Origin: Ilyonectria destructans
Lineage: Eukaryota; Ascomycota; Sordariomycetes; Hypocreales; Nectriaceae
DNA length: 64,000 nt
Assembly (NCBI GenBank): GCA_020740775.1
Contig: JAHEWK010000004.1
Span: 2,232,001-2,296,000 of the forward strand
Direction: 5' to 3'
The notes beneath the pieces are model-generated. The model was not told the origin of the DNA. It saw nothing but the letters and a program-made list of their open reading frames with translations, and did no database searches. This document shows, one piece after another, positions 55,705-64,000 of this stretch. Made by a program: the position numbers and the translations under genes. How positions within the stretch are numbered: position 1 is the first letter of the stretch; the number at the start of each line of letters is the position of its first letter.

Positions 55705-56158
55705 TGTGAGAATCGGGTGTCGAGGGATGCGAAGATGCGGGGTGGTGAGGTGATGCGGTCGTGGGATTCGGAGGGCGGTATTACAAACGGCTTGGAGAGA
55801 AAAGCCGAAAATACAAAACAGAGAAGGGATACCCAATTGGTCTCGTTGGGGCCGCACTGAACCCGTCGTACACTCGCCTGTCGCGCTCCAGAGCTCCAGA
55901 AGTTGAAGCTCTCCCAGGAAAATCTCGGGATCACATGACATTTGACCTTTGGAGAGCCGGTAAATCCCCGGCCACAGGCCAAACCCCACACCACTTGTGG
56001 ATTGGCGAAATTCACCAAAAATCTGCCCCTCCATCAATCACGGCTTCGCTTCGCCTTGCGTCTTTACCCTCGCGACGAGCCCTTTCTCTTGACGACCTCT
56101 GACGACCTTTGACGCAAGCCTCCTCGTCGACCCCGGCCCGATCCGATATTTGCCCACC
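55705..56158. promoter_or_regulatory. mL49/eIF3e divergent promoter region
   Basis: 454 bp between two starts of translation-related genes (mitochondrial and cytosolic). The side next to eIF3e is CT-rich. No specific element recognised. Confidence 0.45.
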
Positions 56159-57558
56159 ATGGAAGAAGTTCTCTCCGGCGTCTCAGCCGACGGCTCGTCG
56201 ATCATGCCCAAGATGGCACCGCACCTGAGCCGACACCTGCTGTTCCCGTTGATCCAGTTCGAGGAGCAGAAGGCGGAGGAGAATGGCGACGACGCCACGG
56301 CCAAGCAGATCCTGTCGGGCAAGATCAAGCTGCTCGAGGACACCAACATGACCGACTACGTCGCCACGCTCTACTGTGAACTCCACGGCGTGGCCGACCC
56401 CCCCGCCGAGTACATCAAGAAGAGGCAGGAGGTGCTGTCGCAGCTGGAGAAGTACGAGCAGGCCACGGCTAAGATCGCAGACCTCTTGACCCAGGACGAG
56501 GTCGTCAACGGGCTCCGAAGCGACAAGGTTGCTAACTTGGAGTTCCTCAAGAACTCGCACGGCGTAAGTGGATCGAGTCCCGCGCGCCCACAGGCCACAC
56601 AAATCACCGTTGGGCTGTGTCACTGACGGGGGAAAATATCTAGGTCACCATGGAGATGGTCAACGCCCTCTACGACTTCGGTCAGTTCCAGTTCCGATGC
56701 GGCCAGTACGAGCCCGCCGCCGATATGCTCTACCAGTTCCGAGTGCTGTCCACCGATAACGACAAGGTCTCGGGTGCCACCTGGGGCAAGCTCGCCTCCG
56801 AGATCCTTCAGACCAACTGGGAGTCATCCGTCGAGGAGCTCAAGAATGTGAGGGAAGGCATCGACACCAAGTTGTTCAACAACCCCCGTGCACAGCTCGA
56901 CCACCGAACGATGCTGGTCCACTGGTCCCTCTTCCCCCTCTTCAACTTCGAGGGTGCCCGCGAGCCCATCCTGGAGATGTTCTTCTCCGCCGCCTACATC
57001 AACACCATCCAGACCTCCTGCCCCTGGATCCTGCGATATCTGATTGCCGCTGTCATCACCGGCCGCAGCCGTGCTCGCAACAGCTCCCTCCAGCAGAAGC
57101 AGATGAAGGATGTTATTCGATACGTCCGCCAGGAGGCCTACGAGTACACCGACCCTATTACCCAGTTTGTGAACGCCCTATACATCGCTCACGACTTCGA
57201 AGCTGCCCGCGAGGCTCTCCACCTGGCCGAGCAGGTCTGCCGCAGCGACTTCTTCCTCGCCTCGTCTGCCGACGCTTTTGTTGAGGCTGCCCGACACCTC
57301 ATCTGCGAGAGCTACTGCAAGATTTTCAGCCGCATGAACATCCGGGACCTGAGCGCCAAGCTCGGCCTGAACCCCGACGATGGTGAGAAGTGGATCGTCA
57401 ACCTGATCCGAGAGACCCGACTGGACGCCAAGATCGACAGCCAGGACGGCACCGTGGTGATGAACCACCCTCCCAACAACGTCTATCAGCAGGTGATTGA
57501 GAAGACCAAGGGTGGTTTCTTCAGGACACAGGTCCTGAACGCTGCCGTCTCGAAATAG
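56159..57558 (+). CDS. INT6: Translation initiation factor eIF3 subunit e (INT6)
   Basis: Predicted 439 residues in two exons, 56159-56563 and 56644-57558; intron 80 nt with GTAAGT and a TAG acceptor. N-terminal eIF3e block: [20 protein letters not shown] ... [18 protein letters not shown], then [25 protein letters not shown] over the splice. Helical repeats and a PCI domain follow in the C-terminal half ([20 protein letters not shown] ... [20 protein letters not shown] ... [18 protein letters not shown]). Full length for the family. Scaffolds mRNA recruitment to the 40S subunit; also a moonlighting partner of proteasome/COP9-like PCI complexes in some fungi. Confidence 0.97.
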
Positions 57559-58144
57559 AGCTCACGGGCACGATGAGTGTTTTTATGACAACTCAACTGG
57601 GGCAACGCAATTCATATGGGGGCCTTTGAGGAGCTCTCCGCCGGATGATCGAGTCTCCGCTGCTTAGAGTGGCGCGCTTTTCTTGCCATCTGAGAGACTG
57701 ATGATGATGATGACCTCGACAACAGCAGGAAGCAGAAGGGGGAAAGGGACGGCGAAAGCAGCGTGGCTAAAGGGTCCAATAGTGGCGGATAGAAGCCCTG
57801 TATATCCCCAGTGATGCGGTTTGCATTGCATGGCGTTCTCGGAAAAGGGAAGAGGCAAAGGGGGGATAATGGAATTTACGTGATTGTTGAACTACATCAT
57901 CTATTCGCCTTGCTTGCCCTGTTTCCATAGTGAGGAGTCCTTCATGACGGCGGTACATATCCAGCATATCCAGCACGTTGACGATGAGAGTCACACTTCG
58001 ATTAGTCTTGTATATTCCGTTATGTCATGGCTCGTAAACACATTTTTATACGCCAGCATTCCTCCTGTTGTCCTTGCCGTTTGCTCCCGTCACGGTTAAG
58101 ACCATCGTCTCCAACGCCAGACTGTGCATGCCCGAGAGAAGCTC
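57559..58144. other. Convergent 3' region of eIF3e and APC1
   Basis: 586 bp. A (GAT)n-like short stretch (tgatgatgatgatgac) lies near 57700. No gene seen. Confidence 0.45.
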
Positions 58145-61100
58145 CTATTGCTCACCCTCACGGCCCGCTAGCCACACCTTGCCCTTGAGTCCCTCAATGA
58201 CGCTGTCCCGCATCCACCACATGTCTTCCTCATTTTCCGGCGCCCCCTCGGAATACGTGTCTTGAGCTCGCGCGTCGATGGTTTCCTGGCTATCGTAGAC
58301 GTTCGGCTGGACGAGGCGGTCGCGCACGGCGCCCCATTCGAAGAGCAGGCGGGCACCCTCGAGGCGCTCGCGGTCGGTGCCGTCGGCGATGCCCTTCTCC
58401 ATCTCTAGCCGGGCGTCGATGGCGCTGCCCGTCTGCTGGGATTCGTCTCCTCGCTCGAGCACGACGGCCCGCTCGGCGTAGCTGATGCCGCGGAGGCGCT
58501 CGAGCTCAAAGACCCATTCAAGGGGTTCCTTGCCCTTGTCGTCGCTGCCCAGCGCCCGGAGCGTGGATGCAAAGGCGCCTTCTCGGGGAGGACGCCTTCG
58601 GAGATACAGGCTCTGCGTTTCCTCGAAGGCAGTCCTGACCTTTTCGTTGGAGAAGTCTAGCTCCACGTCCCAGAACTGGGGACCACAGGCCGTGGAGAGG
58701 CTGGCGATCTGGTCGAGGGGCGGCAGGATGCAAGGCGCGGTGCGGTTGAGAACGGGTTCGGTGGACGTGTTGCTCTGCATCTTGATTTGCACGGGTACGG
58801 AAACGGGTTGCCCTGTGAGAACATCTTTGGTGACGAGACAGCGCTGCTCGGCGGCGAGGACCCAGAAGTGTCGAAGGGCTTGAAGATGGGCGCGGTTGTC
58901 CATGACGTTCATTGGGAAGATGGGGTAGAAAGATACCAACAAGGCAGCAATGGCCATGTCACTTGACCCAAAGGTGGTTGTTCCACATCCTAGGAAGAGA
59001 GCACCGACGGCCAGGTGAGCGGCGAGATGAGATCCGTATGGAGTGTCCGGATCATCACGGCCATGTAGCGCACGAAGGCGTCGGAGAACAGGAATGTCGC
59101 CCGTGCCGGCCATTACGATAGAAGTGGACAAGGCAAGAATGTCCTGGCACATGCGAGCATTTGTTCGAGCCAGCTCTTCGTCATAGGGGGCAGCGCCCTC
59201 TGGGTGGGAGCTGGACGAAGATGGAAGCTGGGTGATGCGCATGAATTGATCAAGGTAATGGAGCAGCAAGTCTCGGACCTTTGGAGAGGCGCTCCCCGAG
59301 AATCGAAGCGCGGTTGCGAAGCAGAGACCTGCTACGATGCTGAAGAAGGGGAGGTCCGTGGACCGCAGCTTGGTCGTCCCATGAAGCTTGTAGCGATGGC
59401 GGTAGGGAGCTGGGAGACTTTTGTGAATCCAAGCAAACGTGGGCTCAATCTTGGACCAAAGGATCAAGTTCTTGGCAATCGTTCGCAGCATGAGAATGTC
59501 AGGGCGTACATAGTCAAATTGCAAGACCGAGTCGGGGACATCGATCTTGCGTGCCACAATCTGATCTTCAGATTTCATGTATATGAGGGTAATAGCCATG
59601 ACTGCGCCGGCAGCAGCACGGTCCAACACATGAACGATCTCAACATTCTTCGTCGCCGTTGCGTGAGTGATGAGTTTCTCCGTGAGCCTCATATCGTGCA
59701 GGCCCTTCAAGTCGTTGCCCTTGCCCAGGTTGATGAAGCCGAGCGCAAACCCGGCGGCTAGGCGGTAGCATTCGCTCCTCAGAGGCTCTTCCTCGTCTTC
59801 TTCATCAACATGCTCGATCTCAGAGAGCATGATTTCGCTCATACGGCGGTGTTGACTATTGGCATACAGCAATCCGATGCCCATTATGCCAGAGGTTTGT
59901 GTTAGCGGTGATAGATTTAGCTCAGCTGCGCCCCTTGGCAGCATCCGAGTGGCATGAACTGAAAGGAGACGAGTGATGAGAGAGTCCATTGTGCCCATGT
60001 ATGAAGCAGCAAGGCCTAGTAAAAGACCAATCGATGTCATGGTGTGCTTGGGCGTGAGATACTTGAACGCGACCCATTTCGCGACGTCCTTCAAGTGCCC
60101 GTTCAGCCCAAGAGCTAGAAGGAAGCCAGCATGCCGATTATTGAGCTCCTGTCCTGGTTTGTTGTACAGAATCCAAGATGTATCGATGCCCTTGGCCTGG
60201 GGGGAGATTGCTAAGCCTGCAGCAACACCTTGGTGGAAGAACCCCCAGCATACTTTCTCTTCCGTGAAAAGGGTCTTGTCCACTCCCACAGTGACATTTG
60301 TTGGCTTGACGATACAGTTGAGGTTGAACCCGCTGATGTGAAATTTCTGCGTTATCAACGGGAACCGCAGGCTGTAGTATAACAGCGCTCGCCCTGCTGG
60401 GATTGCTAAGGTCCCCGTAGCAATTCTAGACACGAGTTCCTTTTGCTTTTCCAAGTATTCGCTTTCGGGCCAGCTTGGGTTGTGATCGAGTCGAACCAAT
60501 CTTGATTTGTGGGTAGACAGCAGGTCCTGTGCCTCATTCAAGCGGCGGTCGTCTTTGAAGAGAGTACGGATAACGGCTTGTCGTTCAGTTCCCTCGCCCC
60601 CGTCGTAGCCAACGTTGTTTGTTTCTTCCACACTTTGACAGAGCAACTTGAAGTCCCAGGTTGCAGTGTGCGTTGGAGTCTAATTGAATGGTCAGCGAAT
60701 TTCGTTAGTCACGGCGAAGGTGGGCATACCAAAATCTTTGAGGCCGTAGGCTTCGGGCACTTCCCAGGAGCAAGGATGAGGTTGATGTCGCTTCGATTAA
60801 CCAGTTCAAGGAGTTCCTTAGACCAAGATGATGGGGGATGTGGCTGGCATAATGATATGGCATCCTGTAGAGGCACAAGCACAGCTTCTGGTAGAGTGTC
60901 CAGCACAAAAGGTGTTATGCCAGAGTCACGCATTGCCTCGACCATCTGAGGCGCTGTTGTGCTCGATTTGATGAACCTAAAAAACTGCTTGAACATGAGA
61001 GTCCTCGGTAGTATTAGCTCCCATCGCTTATCTTGCCACTTTTCGGTTTCGGATAACCGGGCGCTGGCGTAGTATACGTCGGCTGGAGTGAGATGGTGCA

Positions 61101-64000
61101 CTTTGCGGTCCCCAACGAGACGTGACTGAATCCAGTTAATGACATCAGGTCGCACGGGTGGTTGAGGTATTGCCGGCTTAAGATTGAGGTCTAGCAAGCT
61201 GTTAGTTTCATCCGACGGACAAGATTGTACTACATACCGAAGTCGTGACGTTGGTCGATGTCTTCCTGAATCCCCAATTCGTAGATTGAAGAAAAGCCCT
61301 GCCACCGGAGCCATCTGGCAACTTGACACAAGACAACGCGAAGATCGGCTCGACCCGGCGAAGTGAACTCGGGTGTCATGATATCAAGTTTCTCTTCCTC
61401 GAGGAGCAAATGGAGGCCCATGAAGACATCCACCGCAACCTTTCTCCGACTCTCAGAGGTCTTATTCAAGGCTGTTGGCATGTATCCCGAAGACCCAAAT
61501 GCCACCTCACCAAGAGGAGACACTATGTAATTCTTGGCGAATCCAATGTGCCGTGAGATGAACTTTGGAGAGAAGCTTTGATCTCCTTGTGGGGACATGG
61601 AATCGTCCACATCCTCATCCAGAGCCCACTCCCAGCCTCTATTCATCATCCAGGTCGGGCATCCAAGTGAATTGGACGTTTCGCCAGCCTCCAATGCTTT
61701 CCAATCCTCCGAGTCTCGAATGGATCCAAAGGAGCCAGAAGCAGGTCGCTTCTTACGAACAGGCTGACGGGTTGTCGGAAGAGGGCTGGAATCCACGCGA
61801 CCAAGGTTGAGGAAGAAGGAAAGAAGCAATATTACAACGGCGGACCACTCCGTATTGGCAACCGATTCATCTTGGCTTGCCACCCATTGCATGCAATGAA
61901 GCCATCCCGCCGAGATTCTCTCCCCTAGGGAGTGCGGAAGAATACTTCGACAAATGTCCAAGACCTTACGGACCTGAGGCGATTTTGGTTGAAGTTGAAT
62001 TAGGAGTTGATGAAGTCGACCCTCAGCATCGACGACATCAATAACGCCCCTTTGCCTCGGGTGGCGAACGCCAACTATACTTCCATTACTGAGATCAATA
62101 ATCTCTGATTTTCGCTGTTTGACATCGCGATCAATGGCTCTTCCACGGAACTGCAAGTTCCTTGTGTTGTCGACGAACAGAAGAGAGAGGGAAATTTTAG
62201 TGAGCTCACTCCATGGTGCCTGGGTGCTTAGTTCATGTCGGCCATCCATCGACTCAGAAAGAATGAGAATGGCAGATTGGTCTCCATCAACCAGCTTACA
62301 GGAATCAACCACGTTCTGAGCACGTCGGAGGTCTATCACTGTAACTGACACAGTAGGGTCTTCCGATGTGTCCTTTCTCGCAACCTTGGCAGCCAGATCG
62401 AGTTTGTGCTGGATACCCAAACCCAGTGTGATTAGTTGGAGTCGTTTTTCGGTGGCGTCTTGAATGCCGATTAAAATCTGGCTGCGGTTATATTCATCGA
62501 TCGCAAATGGAGGCGCTGTGAGAACGAAGACCTTGGATTGATTGCGCGCGGGCTGGTCGGTGGTTGAATATCGGACATTGGAGTTGTCCAATGGTACAGT
62601 GGTGAGCTTTGTGAAGACAATCTCGTGTTGCAACCCATCAAAATCATGATCGTCAAGTCCCATGTTGTGGAATCCCTCGTCAAGGCCATCGTCAAGAGGT
62701 GCCTCCAGCAGACTGCTCAAACTAGGATGAATCTGGTGGCTGAAATTTGCGCTGAGCCGAGCATGGTGACTGCCCTGAGAATCATGCCGTTTGGATACCG
62801 CGTGTCCAGAAAGTAGGGGTTGGTCGGCAAAGACCGATCTTTCGTGTGACGCGGACAAGTCTGCTCTTGCCAACATGGAGCTAACGCGGCGAGAACTCCT
62901 CCGTGTGGTATTAGCACCCTCCTTGTCTTGCTGCTCTAATGATGAGACTAAATCCAGGGGCTTCTCAAACTTCTCGCTCTTTCTTTGTCGCTTCCCAGGA
63001 AGCGGTGCCCCAAAGCTCTCCCGGAGGTTGGGCTGAACTGGAGTAGAGGGGCCACTGGCGAAACCTGGCTGCATCGAGCTACGACGCCGCGCAGCTTTTG
63101 CCTTGGCATTCTTTTGTCGACCAACAAAAGGGTCCTCGTGCTTCAAGTACGTCAAGCGCCAGACGTTGTAGGAACTCGTTTCGCGATTGATGGTAATTCC
63201 AATTATCAATGGCTGGTGCAGGTCTTGGCCTGACGCGCCTGGAATCTTGATTTCTTCGATGTGGAGCATCTCCTCGGCCGGGTCAAGAAAGGGAGGTTTC
63301 TTAAATGCGTTTCTCCTGAGGCCATTTGTTTTCAGTGGCTCCTGATCGGTTACAACCAAGCCTAGCTCCATCAAGGGGTCTGTCAGCGCGACAAGTCTGG
63401 GCCATCGTGAGGCGGGCTGCTCCAGCGGCGCTTCCCAAAAGTCATCCAGAGTCGAACTCAGTCTAAGGGGAAGTGCTTTTGGCTTGTTGAGACCCTCGAC
63501 AGAAAAAGCCGTCTGTTGCGAGCTGTTGAAGGCCGTCAGCTGCGACGAGACGAAGGAGTTTGGTGGCACTCGCGGGAACTGAAAAGAAATCGGCGCCACG
63601 CTCTCGGCTCGCTGTTTCCGCTGAATAATGATACCAACGGGACCGGCGAAAGCTGACTCGACTTCGAATGGCATGTGGACGATGTGGTTGGTTCCAGCGA
63701 GGAAGTATATGTGCGCCTGGGTCTTGAGGAAGACAACGAGGGCTTTCGAAAGCGTCGGCCGCGTGCTGGGTTTTGCTTTCGCATCACCATTCTCGGTCCC
63801 GTCATCTTCGGAAGCTGGGAAATATGCTAGGAGGGCCTGCGTAATGGGCTCTTTCTCGAGATCGAACTTGAACGTCTTCCGGAAGATGCCTCCTCGACAC
63901 CAGACAACACAACGCTCCGTTGTGAGGAGCTCATCCTCAATGCCGCTCTCCTCTCTCTCGTCTGTTACAATATCCCACGTGTAAGAGGTCGCGGGCGGGT
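58145..64000 (-). CDS. APC1: Anaphase-promoting complex subunit APC1 (BimE), 5' end beyond window
   Basis: Largest scaffold subunit of the APC/C ubiquitin ligase that drives mitotic exit. Three exons lie in the window: at least 64000-61238 (frame begins with the codon at 63998), 61190-60730 and 60679-58145; introns of 47 and 50 nt have GTATG donors. 1918 residues are visible, and the N-terminus, probably under 100 residues, lies off the right edge. N-terminal features are ERCVVWCRGGIFRKTF and a beta-propeller-like region with a long disordered serine/arginine-rich loop. The C-terminal half has proteasome/cyclosome (PC) repeats: HAGFLLALGLNGHLK, MTSIGLLLGLAASYMGT, TSGIMGIGLLYANSQHRRM, RLAAGFALGFINLGKG, GAVMAITLIYMKSED. 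The exon joins (DF|DLNLKPAIPQ and KIL|TPTHTATWDFKLL) are in frame. Confidence 0.95.

Noticed and set aside
55078..56037. 319-residue continuous frame covering mL49
   Set aside because: Includes 5' leader and reads through the last intron; the spliced 174-residue model gives the correct family ends.
1..64000. tRNA genes, rRNA, CRISPR-like arrays, intact transposons
   Set aside because: Intergenic regions were scanned by eye for B-box-like GGTTCRANNCC, regular spaced repeats and transposase or reverse-transcriptase motifs; none was convincing. A tRNAscan and repeat-library search would settle it.

Overview
The window is nuclear DNA of a filamentous ascomycete, most likely a Sordariomycete and plausibly Hypocreales. 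This is inferred from three things: compact genes with short introns of about 50-120 nt carrying CTAAC-type branch sites; housekeeping proteins that read as Pezizomycotina orthologs (POL2, APC1, eIF3e, SWI1, CWH43, UTP6); and accessory families typical of these fungi (HET-domain protein, cytochrome P450, ferric reductase/CTR pair). I could not run a homology search, so the taxon is an inference. Exon joins were checked by reading frame and by family-like sequence continuity across the junction.

Layout. 1-4.9 kb: a metal-uptake pair, a ferric/cupric reductase (minus) divergent from a CTR copper transporter (plus). 6.2-11.2 kb: a short SAM-domain protein, phosphatidylinositol synthase PIS1, an unrecognised nuclear-looking protein and COX20. 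11.7-18.5 kb: the DNA polymerase epsilon catalytic subunit POL2, with two MluI-box elements upstream. 18.6-24.7 kb: an accessory island with a HET-domain protein and, divergent from it, a protein that joins three C2H2 zinc fingers to a trypsin-like domain. 24.7-30.3 kb: CUE3/ASCC2-like protein, RPS20 and a NUP42-like zinc-finger nucleoporin. 32.3-33.0 kb: a small cupin whose ATG is created by splicing. 33-37 kb: gene-poor DNA. 37-38.9 kb: a five-exon P450. 40.6-45.9 kb: CWH43 (eight exons) and UTP6, the latter followed by a diverged tandem copy of its own 3' end. 46-51.2 kb: a long gene-free stretch leading to SWI1 (ARID protein with a 58-residue polyglutamine run). 55.1-64 kb: mitochondrial ribosomal protein mL49, eIF3e and APC1, which runs off the right edge.

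Most genes are independent housekeeping units. The neighbours that look functionally linked are the reductase/CTR pair (reduction then import of copper) and the HET / zinc-finger-protease pair, which I consider the best candidate for an undescribed system: a possible self/non-self recognition locus with a protease-type partner. Divergent pairs (COX20/POL2, CWH43/UTP6, mL49/eIF3e, CUE3/RPS20) share intergenic regions of 450-750 bp. One convergent pair (zinc-finger protease and CUE3) has stop codons only 2 bp apart.
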